Source: PALSA-894 sp963828625
GTDB lineage: Bacteria; Pseudomonadota; Alphaproteobacteria; Rhizobiales; Xanthobacteraceae
Direction: 5' to 3'
Assembly (NCBI GenBank): GCA_963828625.1
Contig: CAWHEX010000003.1
Location: 757,561 to 821,560, forward strand
DNA length: 64,000 nucleotides
Shown here: one piece after another, positions 19,239 through 27,090 of the stretch
Layout of the letters: each line of letters begins with the position of its first letter
Position numbering within the stretch: the stretch's first letter is position 1
Notes under the pieces: model-generated
The model's database searches: none
What the model was told of the DNA's origin: nothing
The model's input: only the letters and a program-made list of their open reading frames with translations
Made by a program: the position numbers and the translations under genes

Positions 19239-19517
19239 CTATCCGTACACGTCGCGTCTGTGGCCAACCGTAACGACCATGACCACAATTTCCTTGTCTC
19301 TGATGTCCGCCACAATCCGATAGTCCCCGACGCGATAGCGCCAAAGACCTTTCAAGTCACCGAGCAGTGCGTGCCCGAAGCGCCTTGGATTCTCGGCCGT
19401 CGCGATCCGTTCGCGCAGATATTTCAAGATCAAATGCCGAGCGTCGTGCCCGAGCTTGCGCAACTCTCGTGCTGCATCGGGATCAAATTCAACGCGCCAA
19501 AGCGGCGCGTTGCTCAC
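19239..19517 (-). CDS. RelE/ParE-type toxin
   Basis: 92 residues with the RelE fold pattern: WRVEFDPDAARELRKLGHDARHLILKYL, then LLGDLKGLWRYRVGDYRIVADI and VVMVVTVGHRRDVYG. RelE toxins cut mRNA on the ribosome when freed from the antitoxin. The Arg/Lys and final Arg-Tyr residues typical of the active site are present (GLWRYRVGDYRI, HRRDVYG). Its ATG overlaps the antitoxin stop by four bases (ATGA), the usual coupling of a toxin-antitoxin pair. Confidence 0.88.
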   Translation of the reverse strand: MSNAPLWRVEFDPDAARELRKLGHDARHLILKYLRERIATAENPRRFGHALLGDLKGLWRYRVGDYRIVADIRDKEIVVMVVTVGHRRDVYG

Positions 19518-19729
19518 CGCGTTTCCTTGGCGAGTTCTTTTTCAAGTTCGTCGAGGGTTACCGCTTCAGCGCTTCGAGAGAGCCGCCGTCGCGCCAGGTG
19601 ATAGTCCTCAAGATCCTCGATATGACGGAGGATCGCCTCACGCGCATAAAAACTCTTGGTGCGGCCCGTTTTCTTCGCCAGCGCATCGAGGCGCTTTTCG
19701 AGCTTGGGAGGAAGACGCAGGGCGAGCAT
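19514..19729 (-). CDS. RelB-like (ribbon-helix-helix) antitoxin
   Basis: 71 residues. The N-terminus MLALRLPPKLEKRLDALAKKTGRTKSFYARE (by position, residues 1-31) is a ribbon-helix-helix DNA-binding domain; the C-terminal half (EDYHLARRRLSRSAEAVTLDELEKEL) should wrap around the toxin. ATG 19729 was chosen because the LALRLPPKLEKRL strand begins directly there; an in-frame start further upstream would run through the operator. The palindrome 8 bases upstream is the expected site of autoregulation. Confidence 0.85.
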   Translation of the reverse strand: MLALRLPPKLEKRLDALAKKTGRTKSFYAREAILRHIEDLEDYHLARRRLSRSAEAVTLDELEKELAKETR

Positions 19730-19737
19730 GAGAAACT

Positions 19738-19779
19738 CCGGAGCATGGTTGCTATACATGTATAGCAACTATGCTCCGG
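19738..19779. promoter_or_regulatory. 42-base palindromic operator of the toxin-antitoxin operon
   Basis: Two arms, 19738-19758 and 19759-19779, are inverted copies with one mismatch (bases 19747/19770). The perfect core has half-site GTTGCTATACA; the outer parts are CCGGAGCAT / ATGCTCCGG. TATA-rich core sequence overlaps a likely -10 region. An RHH antitoxin with its toxin would bind here and repress the pair. Confidence 0.8.
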
Positions 19780-19794
19780 CTATGCAATCGATGC

Positions 19795-20934
19795 CTAAGC
19801 CTCGATCACGATCTTCGGCGCGGCCCTGCCCCCGCCTTTCGCGCCGAGCTGTTCGCGCACGCGCTGCGCGATCTCGCGATAGACCTTCGCGTGCGGCCCG
19901 TCCGGATCGGTCGCGACCACCGGGCGGCCAGAATCCGACGTCTCGCGGATCGCCATGTGCAGCGGCACCTCGCCGAGGAACGGCACGCCGAGCTTGTCGG
20001 CTTCCGCACGCGCGCCGCCGTGGCCGAAGATGTCATGCCGCTCGCCGCACTTCGGGCAGACGAAATAGCTCATGTTCTCGATGAGGCCGAGCACCGGCAC
20101 GTTGACGCGCTTGAACATCTCCACGCCGCGCCGCGCGTCGATCAACGCGAGATCCTGCGGCGTCGAAACGATCACCGCGCCGGCGAGCGGCACCTGCTGC
20201 GCCATGGTGAGCTGGGCGTCACCGGTGCCGGGCGGCATGTCGACAATCATCACGTCGAGCGTGCCCCATTCGACCTCGCGCAGCATTTGCGTCAGCGCCG
20301 ACATCACCATCGGGCCGCGCCAGATCATCGGCGTTTCCTCGGCGACGAGGAATCCGATCGACATCACGGTAAGGCCGTAGCCGCTCATCGGCTTCAGCCG
20401 GTTGCCGCCGAGCATCTCGGGCTTGCCCCGGATGGCGAGCAGTTTCGGCACCGAAGGGCCGTAAATGTCCGCGTCGAGCACGCCGACCTTCAGGCCGAGA
20501 TCGCGCAAACCCAGCGCGAGATTGATCGCGGTCGTCGATTTGCCGACGCCGCCCTTGCCCGACGCGACCGCGACGATCGCCGCGACGCCCGGCGGGCCTT
20601 GCACCGGCCGTTCGCCGCGCGGCGCATGCGTGTGCCCATGTCCGTTGCCCGGCGGCTTCGCCGGTGGAGGCGCCGCGCGCGCGGCGCCCGCCGCACGCTC
20701 GCCGGTCAGCGCGACCATCGCGGACTTCACGCCGGGCACGGCGCGGACCGCGGCTTCGGCGGCCTTGCGCACCGCTTCCCATTGCTGGACCACGGCGGCA
20801 TCGACGGTGATCGAGAAGAACACCTTGCCGTCGCTCACCACCACATCGGAAAGCTTGCCGGTCTGAGTCAGCGGCGCGCCGTCGGGGCTCTTCACCGCCG
20901 CAAGAGCCGCGAGCACCTGTTCCTTGGTCGCCAT
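19795..20934 (-). CDS. mrp: Mrp/ApbC iron-sulfur cluster carrier ATPase
   Basis: 379 residues. An N-terminal MIP18-like domain (VLAALAAVKSPDGAPLTQTG) and a Gly/His-rich linker (PGNGHGHTHAPRGERP) precede the P-loop ATPase: GKGGVGKST, DADIYGPSVPKL, DMPPGTGDAQLT. The cluster-binding CPKC is in SYFVCPKCGERHDIFGHGG. Mrp proteins hold and pass iron-sulfur clusters to target enzymes in the cytoplasm. The linker histidines are unusual in density but of the type seen in other rhizobial copies. It is followed by the TA operator on the other side, apparently by chance. Confidence 0.95.
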   Translation of the reverse strand: MATKEQVLAALAAVKSPDGAPLTQTGKLSDVVVSDGKVFFSITVDAAVVQQWEAVRKAAEAAVRAVPGVKSAMVALTGERAAGAARAAPPPAKPPGNGHGHTHAPRGERPVQGPPGVAAIVAVASGKGGVGKSTTAINLALGLRDLGLKVGVLDADIYGPSVPKLLAIRGKPEMLGGNRLKPMSGYGLTVMSIGFLVAEETPMIWRGPMVMSALTQMLREVEWGTLDVMIVDMPPGTGDAQLTMAQQVPLAGAVIVSTPQDLALIDARRGVEMFKRVNVPVLGLIENMSYFVCPKCGERHDIFGHGGARAEADKLGVPFLGEVPLHMAIRETSDSGRPVVATDPDGPHAKVYREIAQRVREQLGAKGGGRAAPKIVIEA

Positions 20935-21070
20935 ACTTCTCCCCTGCCCGCGCCCACCCGTTGAGACCTAGATAAGCCCCCCACCGGTGCGGTCAACGGC
21001 ACACGGTTGACGGCACGCGCCCGCTTCGCGCAAACACATTCGACAATTTTGGCCGTCAGGGAGGATTGCT

Positions 21071-21934
21071 ATGGCGAAAGTCGCGTTTCTGGGTCTTGGC
21101 GTGATGGGCTACCCGATGGCCGGGCACCTGAAGAACAAAGGCGGCCACGAGGTCACGGTGTTCAACCGCACCGCCGCCAAGGCCGAGCAATGGGCGAAGG
21201 AATTCGGCGGCAAGGCCGCGAAGACACCGGAGGAAGCCGCCGCCGGCCAGGACTTCGTCATGATGTGCGTCGGTAACGACGACGACGTGCGCGCGGTTTC
21301 GAGCGCGGCCTTCCCGAAGATGGGCAAGAACACCGTATTCGTCGATCACACCACGGCGTCGGCCGAGGTCGCGCGCGAACTTTACGAGAAAGCCAAGAAG
21401 GCGGGCTTCCATTTCGTCGATGCGCCAGTCTCGGGCGGCGAAGCCGGCGCGAAGAACGGCCTCCTCACCGTGATGTGCGGCGGCGATGCCGAGCCGTACA
21501 GCAGCGCCGAGAAGATCATTTCGGGCTCGTACGCGCGCATGTGCAAGTTGCTCGGGCCTGCCGGCGCGGGCCAGCTCACCAAGATGGTCAACCAGATCTG
21601 CATCGCGGGTCTCGTGCAGGGGCTCTCGGAAGGCATTCATTTCGCCAAGAAGGCCGGTCTCGACATCGAGGCGGTGATCGAGACGATCTCGAAGGGCGCG
21701 GCGCAGTCCTGGCAGATGGAAAATCGCTACAAGACCATGAACGCCGGAAAGTACGACTTCGGCTTCGCGGTGAACTGGATGCGCAAGGACCTCTCTATTT
21801 CCCTCGCCGAGGCACGCCGCTCGGGCGCGCACCTGCCCGTCGCCGCGCTGGTCGATCAGTTCTATTCGGAAATACAGAAGATGGGCGGCGGGCGCTGGGA
21901 TACGTCGAGCCTGCTGGCGCGGCTGGAGCGGTAA
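21071..21934 (+). CDS. 3-hydroxyisobutyrate dehydrogenase-family oxidoreductase
   Basis: 287 residues. The NAD(P)-binding motif GLGVMGYPMAGHLKNKG opens the protein; FVDAPVSGGEAGAKNGLLTVMCGG is the substrate-binding signature, and LTKMVNQICIAG carries the catalytic lysine. Members reduce or oxidise beta-hydroxy acids such as 3-hydroxyisobutyrate, tartronate semialdehyde or succinic semialdehyde. Motif GNRTAAK after the first strand (FNRTAAKAEQW) points to NADPH preference, as inferred from the Arg. The exact substrate cannot be chosen. AGGGAGG lies upstream of the ATG. Confidence 0.88.
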   Translation: MAKVAFLGLGVMGYPMAGHLKNKGGHEVTVFNRTAAKAEQWAKEFGGKAAKTPEEAAAGQDFVMMCVGNDDDVRAVSSAAFPKMGKNTVFVDHTTASAEVARELYEKAKKAGFHFVDAPVSGGEAGAKNGLLTVMCGGDAEPYSSAEKIISGSYARMCKLLGPAGAGQLTKMVNQICIAGLVQGLSEGIHFAKKAGLDIEAVIETISKGAAQSWQMENRYKTMNAGKYDFGFAVNWMRKDLSISLAEARRSGAHLPVAALVDQFYSEIQKMGGGRWDTSSLLARLER

Positions 21935-21995
21935 TCGATACGTTGTGATAGCATCCAGCCGTCCGAGAGCGGACCAATCGATTCAGGAGGACGTC

Positions 21996-22127
21996 ATGGC
22001 CAAGGGTCAGATGCGCAGCAACAAGGAAAAGAAGAAGCCGAAGGCTGACTGGAACAAGAAGCAGAAGGGCCCGCCGGTGGCCGGTGGCCCAGGCAAGCCG
22101 GGCGCCGTGAACGTCGGCAAGAAGTAG
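21996..22127 (+). CDS. Small lysine-rich protein
   Basis: 43 residues, about 30 percent lysine, with no fixed fold evident: MAKGQMRSNKEKKKPKADWN at the start, then Gly/Pro-rich sequence. A perfect AGGAGG (21985-21990) precedes the ATG, so translation is likely strong. Similar tiny basic proteins are frequent in alphaproteobacteria; they may bind nucleic acid, but no function is established. It is the first gene after the dehydrogenase, without a clear shared operon. Confidence 0.65.
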   Translation: MAKGQMRSNKEKKKPKADWNKKQKGPPVAGGPGKPGAVNVGKK

Positions 22128-22150
22128 GCGCTTCGGCGGGCGCGAACGCG

Positions 22151-22172
22151 GCGGCGTGCCTTGGCACGCCGC
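22151..22172. terminator. Hairpin between convergent small genes
   Basis: GCGGCGTGCC and GGCACGCCGC form a ten-base inverted repeat with a two-base centre, between two convergent genes. Neither side has a clear U tract, so termination is only possible. Confidence 0.4.
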
Positions 22173-22178
22173 AAGCGA

Positions 22179-22397
22179 TCAGCGCATATTCGCCCACGGG
22201 TCGAATTTCTTTTCCGGCATGCGCTCGATCGCGGCCTTGTACTGGCTGTCGTCGGGCTTTTTCTTCGCCGTCTCGTAATCTTTCTTCTGCTGATCGGCGC
22301 CCACGCTCTTGAATTGCGCAACAGTCGGGCCGGCCGCGATGAGCAGTCCGGGCACGACCGCCAGCACGATCATGACGGTGACGATTTTTCCCTTCAT
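22179..22397 (-). CDS. Small secreted protein of unknown function
   Basis: 72 residues. The hydrophobic start MKGKIVTVMIVLAVVPGLLIAAGPTVA is a signal peptide or membrane anchor. The rest (FKSVGADQQKKDYETAKKKPDDSQYKAAIERMPEKKFDPWANMR) is charged and rich in lysine, with a conserved-looking FDPW end. AGGGAG lies upstream of the ATG. The next gene upstream is the enoyl-CoA hydratase, 11 bases away, so they may be co-transcribed. I do not recognise a family. Confidence 0.65.
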   Translation of the reverse strand: MKGKIVTVMIVLAVVPGLLIAAGPTVAQFKSVGADQQKKDYETAKKKPDDSQYKAAIERMPEKKFDPWANMR

Positions 22398-22408
22398 GCG
22401 TTGCTCCC

Positions 22409-23200
22409 TTAGCGTCCTTTGTAGCGCGGGGCGCGCTTCTCGCGGAACGCGGTCACGCCCTCGCGCGCATCTTCGCTCGTACCGGCCCTGCGCTGCAAGG
22501 TCGCTTCCAGTGCGAGCTGGGTCGCCAGATCGTTGCCTTCGCTCACGCGCATCGCCTCCTTGATCAGCCGGTAGGTCATCGCGGGGCCGTGCGCGAAGCG
22601 CTGCGCGAGCTTTGCGACCTCATCGGCGAACACGGCGTCATCGAACACCTTGTAGACCAGACCCATCTGCTGGAGCTCTGTGGCGGGAATCTGGTCGGCC
22701 GTGAGCACCAGCGCGAGCGCGCGCTTCGCGCCGACGATGCGCGGCAGTGACCACGTGCCGCCGGCATCCGGCACCAGCGCGATCTTCGCGAACGCCTCCT
22801 GCAGATAGGCGGATCGCGCCGCCACCAGGATATCGCAGGCGAGCGCGATGTTGGCCGACGCGCCGACCGTCGGCCCGTTGAGCGCCGCGATCGTCACCTT
22901 GGGAAACGCATAGATCCGCTCGACCAGCGGATTGTAGTCGCGCTCGAGCCGTGCGCCGAAGTCCGGCTTGCCGTCGGGGCCGACGACGCGCTCCTCGGTC
23001 AGATCCTGTCCCGCCGAGAAGGCGCGGCCCTCACCGGTCAACACCACGCAGCGCACGCTGTCGTCGGTCTCCGCCGTCGTCAGCGCTTCGCGCAGATCCG
23101 CATGCATCGCGGTGGTGAACGCGTTGAGCCTGTCGGGGCGCGACAACGTGATCGTCATCACGCCATCGCTCGTCGCGGTGCGGATCGCCGTGAATGCCAT
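22409..23200 (-). CDS. Enoyl-CoA hydratase/isomerase (PaaG-like)
   Basis: 263 residues, the usual length for the crotonase family. It begins MAFTAIRTATSDGVMTITLS; the oxyanion hole is formed by FSAGQDL and NGPTVGASANIALACD; LVPDAGGTWSLPRIVG holds an Asp at the position used by PaaG (1,2-epoxyphenylacetyl-CoA isomerase). Family is firm. The PaaG assignment rests on this motif alone, and no other phenylacetate gene is nearby, so a beta-oxidation role is equally possible. Confidence 0.85.
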   Translation of the reverse strand: MAFTAIRTATSDGVMTITLSRPDRLNAFTTAMHADLREALTTAETDDSVRCVVLTGEGRAFSAGQDLTEERVVGPDGKPDFGARLERDYNPLVERIYAFPKVTIAALNGPTVGASANIALACDILVAARSAYLQEAFAKIALVPDAGGTWSLPRIVGAKRALALVLTADQIPATELQQMGLVYKVFDDAVFADEVAKLAQRFAHGPAMTYRLIKEAMRVSEGNDLATQLALEATLQRRAGTSEDAREGVTAFREKRAPRYKGR

Positions 23201-23256
23201 GCGTGACGTCTCCCGGAGTGAGCCTGGAGACTAGCACGACGCGCGCGACGCAAGCC

Positions 23257-25506
23257 TCACGGCGCGCAGGGTTGCTTGCCGCCCGTGACGGCGCACTTCG
23301 GCAACCCGGGCGGACCCTTGGTACCGGGCACCGGCCCCTTGACCTGCGGCGGCGCGCCAGGCGGCGGACCGGGTGGCGGTCCTTTCACCATCGGCGGTGG
23401 CGGCGGAGGCGGCGCCTTCGGGGGTTGAGGCGGCGGCGGTGCCGAGACCTGCGGCGGACGTGGCTGCTGCAGCTGAGGCGGCGGCGAGGCTCTCAATTGC
23501 GGAGGCGGTCCGCCCGCAGGCGGGCCCTTGAAGCCGGGCTGCGCTCCGCTCGCTCCACCGCTACCGGCTGGCGGCTGGTTCACGACGGCCGGTCCCTTCG
23601 GCGCGGACGGCGCGTTGCCGATGCCGGTGCCGGGCTTCTGCCATTCCTTCGGCGGGCCCTTGAAGCCGGGTTGAGGCCCGGCCCCTCCACCGCTACCGGC
23701 GGGCGGCTGATTCACGACGGCCGGTCCCTTCGGCTGACCCTGTGCGGGTGGGCCTTTGAAACCGGGCGGCGGACCTCCAGCGCCCGCCGGAGGCGTGGTG
23801 ACGACCGTGGGTCCTTTTTGTCCCGGCGGTGGGCCGGACGGCGCGCTGCCGATTCCGGTACCGGGCTTTTGCCATTCCTTCGGCGGCCCCTTGAAGCCGG
23901 GCGGCGGACCTCCGGCGCCCGCCGGGGGCGTGGTGACGACGGCGGGTCCTTTTTGTCCCGGCGGTGGGCCGGGCGGCGCATTGCCGATCCCGGTACCGGG
24001 CTTCTGCCATTCCTTCGGCGGCCCCTGGAATCCCGGAGGCGGTCCACCCGGTGGACGGCCGCCTGCGCCGACGCCGCCCTGTCCTTGCGGCGGTCCCATC
24101 ACGCCCTGCGGTCCCTGCGGCCGCGTGCCCGGCGTGAAGCCCGGACGCTGCCCCGGCGGCATGACAATGACGGGGAACGCCGGTTGCGGGCGGCGCCACA
24201 ACATCCCGCCACCGGGACGCGGCGGCGGAGGCAGACCAACGATGAACGCCGGGGGCGGCGCAAGGAAACGGCGTGGCGGCGGCGCCGGCGGCAGCACGCG
24301 GATGAAACCTTGCGGCTCGCCTGAAAGCGGCATCGGCACGTCGTCATACATGCGCATCCGAAAACCGGACGGCGGCCCCTCGGCGGCTGCAAGCCGCCGC
24401 AGCCGGCGGCGTGCGTCGAACACGTACATGCCGTCCGGATAGCGCTGGATGTAGGTCCAATACGCATCCGGCGAGTTCTCCAGGAGAACGCGCCGCCACA
24501 GCAACGCCTCGCGGCGTGCACGGATGACGGCCCAGATGCGTTGCGAATATGGACCGTCCGGATAGACGCGGACGTAGTCCGAATAGCCCTGCAGATCGTC
24601 CTGCTCGACCGCGTAGGCGTAAGCCTGTTCCGGCCCGAGATCCTGAAGCGGACGCGGCGGCGGACGACGGCGAACGACCGGCGCGCCGATCTGCGTCTGC
24701 GGCGCCTGGATCAATCCCTGCGGTGTGCCCGACGGAGGCGCCGTGGCCTGCCCCGGCACCAGCATCGCGACCTGCTGAAGCTGCGAGACTTCCCAAGGGG
24801 TCTGCGCACCATTCGTCGCCTCGTTGGTACGCAGGCGAATGCGCGCGAACATCGTGTCGATGTCGAGCCCCGGCTCGCGCACCATTTCGGCGATGGCAGT
24901 GGCGTAGGCGCCGTAAGCGCCGGGGCCGTCCGCGGCGGTCGTGCCGGGCGCCGACGAGAACGCCACGAGCAGGCCCGGCGCGGCCTCGACCGCGCCCAGC
25001 CCGGTGGCCAGCGCACCGCCCTGAATCTGGAACGGCAGCGGACGCGCCGCATCGAGAACAACGATCTTCGTCGTCGCCGGCGTGTCGGCCAGCGGACGCA
25101 GCAGATCAAACAACCGGATCGCGTCGATCGGAATGTCGCTATCGCGATCGAGCCGCGCGTCGACCGGGACGAGATAGTTCTCGCCTTCGAACTCGATGCC
25201 GTAACCCGAGTAGTAGACGAACGCGATCGTGTCGGGGCCGGCCGCCTGAACCTTCGCGAGGAAATCGCGGAAGACCCGGCGCAAGTCCGTCTGGTTCACG
25301 TCGGCGCCCTCGACGATCTCGAACCCGATGCTGGTGAGCGCCTCGGCGACGAGCCCGCCGTCGGCGAGCGAATGCTCGATCGGTCCTTTGGGATAGGCGC
25401 CGTTGCCGATTACCAGCGCGATACGCTGCTGGGCGGATGCCGGGTGGACAGCGGCGAACATCAGCGCCGCGAATGCGGCGAGGCTGAAGAGGAGTTTGCG
25501 AAGCAT
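23257..25506 (-). CDS. Secreted caspase-like protein lacking catalytic residues, with proline-rich repeat tail
   Basis: 749 residues. A signal peptide (MLRKLLFSLAAFAALMFAAV, cut near ASA) is followed by a caspase p20-like domain: RIALVIGNGAYP (29-39) and FVYYSGYGIEFEGENYLVPVDARL (96-119). The catalytic His of the usual YYSGHG is Tyr102, and the catalytic Cys of LDACR is Ala154 (VVLDAARPLPF). The domain is thus a pseudo-protease. Residues ~300-400 are a Tyr/Arg-rich region with two similar blocks (YSDYVRVYPDGPYSQRIWAV, WTYIQRYPDGMYVFDARRR). The tail is over 300 residues of Pro/Gly repeats with EWQKPGTGIG in three copies. ATG 25506 starts the signal peptide. Role unknown; a scaffold or sensor in the envelope is one idea. 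Confidence 0.8.
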   Translation of the reverse strand: MLRKLLFSLAAFAALMFAAVHPASAQQRIALVIGNGAYPKGPIEHSLADGGLVAEALTSIGFEIVEGADVNQTDLRRVFRDFLAKVQAAGPDTIAFVYYSGYGIEFEGENYLVPVDARLDRDSDIPIDAIRLFDLLRPLADTPATTKIVVLDAARPLPFQIQGGALATGLGAVEAAPGLLVAFSSAPGTTAADGPGAYGAYATAIAEMVREPGLDIDTMFARIRLRTNEATNGAQTPWEVSQLQQVAMLVPGQATAPPSGTPQGLIQAPQTQIGAPVVRRRPPPRPLQDLGPEQAYAYAVEQDDLQGYSDYVRVYPDGPYSQRIWAVIRARREALLWRRVLLENSPDAYWTYIQRYPDGMYVFDARRRLRRLAAAEGPPSGFRMRMYDDVPMPLSGEPQGFIRVLPPAPPPRRFLAPPPAFIVGLPPPPRPGGGMLWRRPQPAFPVIVMPPGQRPGFTPGTRPQGPQGVMGPPQGQGGVGAGGRPPGGPPPGFQGPPKEWQKPGTGIGNAPPGPPPGQKGPAVVTTPPAGAGGPPPGFKGPPKEWQKPGTGIGSAPSGPPPGQKGPTVVTTPPAGAGGPPPGFKGPPAQGQPKGPAVVNQPPAGSGGGAGPQPGFKGPPKEWQKPGTGIGNAPSAPKGPAVVNQPPAGSGGASGAQPGFKGPPAGGPPPQLRASPPPQLQQPRPPQVSAPPPPQPPKAPPPPPPPMVKGPPPGPPPGAPPQVKGPVPGTKGPPGLPKCAVTGGKQPCAP
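23515..24060. repeat. In-gene tandem repeats encoding a Pro/Gly-rich tail
   Basis: On the minus strand, three long copies encode GPPKEWQKPGTGIG (starts near 23675, 23905 and 24035), interspersed with copies of PPAGxGG and KGPAVV. Copies differ by a few bases, so the array expanded some time ago. Confidence 0.8.
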
Positions 25507-25612
25507 TGAGGTGTTCTCTTTTGAGAGACTGGCCCGCAAAACTTATTGCGGAACTACAGCAGTTTCAGGGCAGAAAACACACGCAACACCAAAGGGTTCA
25601 TTCATCAGCCAT

Positions 25613-26356
25613 TCACAGATCGAGCACAAGTCCGTCTTCGGCGACCAGCACGCCGGCCGCCCTCGCCTCGTCCAGACGCGCGAGCATCGTGTGATTCATG
25701 TGGGTGAGCATGATTCGCCGGGCGGTGAAATCCGGAAGGCGCGCTTTCAGCGTCTTCCAGTTCAGGTGGCCGCTCAGCTCGCGGTCGTAGTCGTAGCACT
25801 CGGTCACGAACAGATCCGCGCCCGCAGCGATCGGCAGCAGGGCGTCGGTCCACTGCGTGTCGCCCGAATACGCAAACGTCTTGGCGCCATCGGTGATGCG
25901 CAGCGCGGTCGACGGTGCGCCGGAGGAATGGATCACCTCCGCGCTGGTGATGCTCAGGCCCTGAAACGGCGTCGGCCGCGCGACCGGAATCTCGGTCACG
26001 CTCCAGGGGAAGCGCCATTGCGATTTCGTCGAGCCGGCGAAGAACACTTCCAAGAGCGTGTTGATTCGGTCGCGCGCGCCGGGCGGGCCTGCGAAGACGA
26101 GCGGACGCTCGCGCCGGCTGAGAAACTGTCCGTCGAGCAGCAGGAACGGAATGCCACCGAAATGATCGCCGTGCAGGTGACTGAGGATGATCGCGTCGAT
26201 GCTGTTCGCCTCGATGCCGCGCACGCGCAGCGCGACATGAGTCGATGCCCCGCAATCGACCAGGAATGTCCCGGCAGAAGTCGCAAGATGGAAGCATGTG
26301 TTGAAGCGTCCGCCGGAGCCGAACGCATCGCCTGATCCGACAACCGTGAAGCGCAT
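25613..26356 (-). CDS. Metallo-beta-lactamase-fold hydrolase (RNase Z-like)
   Basis: 247 residues. HLHGDHFGG is the zinc motif HxHxDH, VDCGASTHVAL and FAYSGDTQWTDAL give further ligands, and the C-terminal His is in LTHMNHTM. The order and spacing resemble the RNase Z/ElaC branch and bacterial MBL hydrolases that act on small esters. No RNA-binding exosite of RNase Z is visible, so tRNA 3' processing is unlikely. It lies two bases after the GST gene, giving a two-gene operon. Confidence 0.82.
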   Translation of the reverse strand: MRFTVVGSGDAFGSGGRFNTCFHLATSAGTFLVDCGASTHVALRVRGIEANSIDAIILSHLHGDHFGGIPFLLLDGQFLSRRERPLVFAGPPGARDRINTLLEVFFAGSTKSQWRFPWSVTEIPVARPTPFQGLSITSAEVIHSSGAPSTALRITDGAKTFAYSGDTQWTDALLPIAAGADLFVTECYDYDRELSGHLNWKTLKARLPDFTARRIMLTHMNHTMLARLDEARAAGVLVAEDGLVLDL

Positions 26357-26357
26357 G

Positions 26358-26966
26358 TCAGGCCGACGCGCTCGAACGCTCGCTGACCTGCGTGTGCCAG
26401 CGGCGCAGATTGACGAACTCTTCCGGCATGATGAGTTTCGCAGGCCGCATGAAATCGACCGCCACCAGCGCGGTGATGTCGGCCACCGAATAATGATCGC
26501 CGGCGATGAACATGCGATCGGTCAGTTCGCGTTCGAGCAGGCCGAGAAATTCGAAGACACGCGGCCGGTTCGCCTCGCCCCACTGGGGGACCTGCATCTC
26601 CAAGTCTTTCATCGAGGGATGCAGGTGGCGAAACACCGCCGAAACCGCCTGATAGAGATTAAGTTCGACCCGCCTGTTCCACATTTCGACCAGCGACTGC
26701 TCCAGCGCGCCGCGGCCGAAAAGCGCCGGTTCCGGGCGCAGGCCCTCGAAGTAGCGGCAGATGGCGATCGACTCGGTGATCACCGTGCCGTCTTCGAGCA
26801 GCAATACCGGAACGCGCTGTAACGGATTGATCGCGGTGAATTCTGCTGTCTTGTGCTGGAGCGCCGCCAGGTCGATCTTTTCGACCGGGACGGACATTCC
26901 TTTTTCGGCGAGGAAGATGCGCACGCGGCGCGGATTCGGTGCGCGCCCGCCGTCGTAAAGTTTCAT
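26358..26966 (-). CDS. Glutathione S-transferase family protein
   Basis: 202 residues. N-terminal thioredoxin-like domain MKLYDGGRAPNPRRVRIFLA and the conserved cis-Pro with Glu-Ser (PVLLLEDGTVITESIAICRY) that bind glutathione; the all-helical C-terminal domain ends in AGDHYSVADITALVAVDFMR. Bacterial members detoxify electrophiles or act in catabolism. Substrate unknown. It shares a transcription unit with the MBL-fold hydrolase downstream, which suggests a joint detoxification step, such as hydrolysis after conjugation (inference). Confidence 0.88.
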   Translation of the reverse strand: MKLYDGGRAPNPRRVRIFLAEKGMSVPVEKIDLAALQHKTAEFTAINPLQRVPVLLLEDGTVITESIAICRYFEGLRPEPALFGRGALEQSLVEMWNRRVELNLYQAVSAVFRHLHPSMKDLEMQVPQWGEANRPRVFEFLGLLERELTDRMFIAGDHYSVADITALVAVDFMRPAKLIMPEEFVNLRRWHTQVSERSSASA

Positions 26967-27000
26967 CCAAGACTCCCTGAACGACGCGGGAGACTAGCCG

Positions 27001-27016
27001 CCAACGTCTCGTTAAC
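27001..27016 (+). promoter_or_regulatory. Weak candidate CtrA-binding site before the sensor kinase
   Basis: CCAA, seven bases, TTAAC. The 3' half-site is exact and the 5' half-site has two mismatches. The surrounding sequence (AACGTCT-GTTAACC) repeats the site before chemoreceptor 2 almost exactly. Confidence 0.35.
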
Positions 27017-27090
27017 CAAGTCTTTCAGCCCGCCCTTAAGGTTTATGATGCACAAACAACCTGTATTTCCGGGATTTTGGACGCTCTCGC

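Noticed and set aside
23515..24060. CRISPR array
   Set aside because: The repeats are inside a coding frame, are not separated by unique spacers of equal length, and encode Pro/Gly-rich protein.
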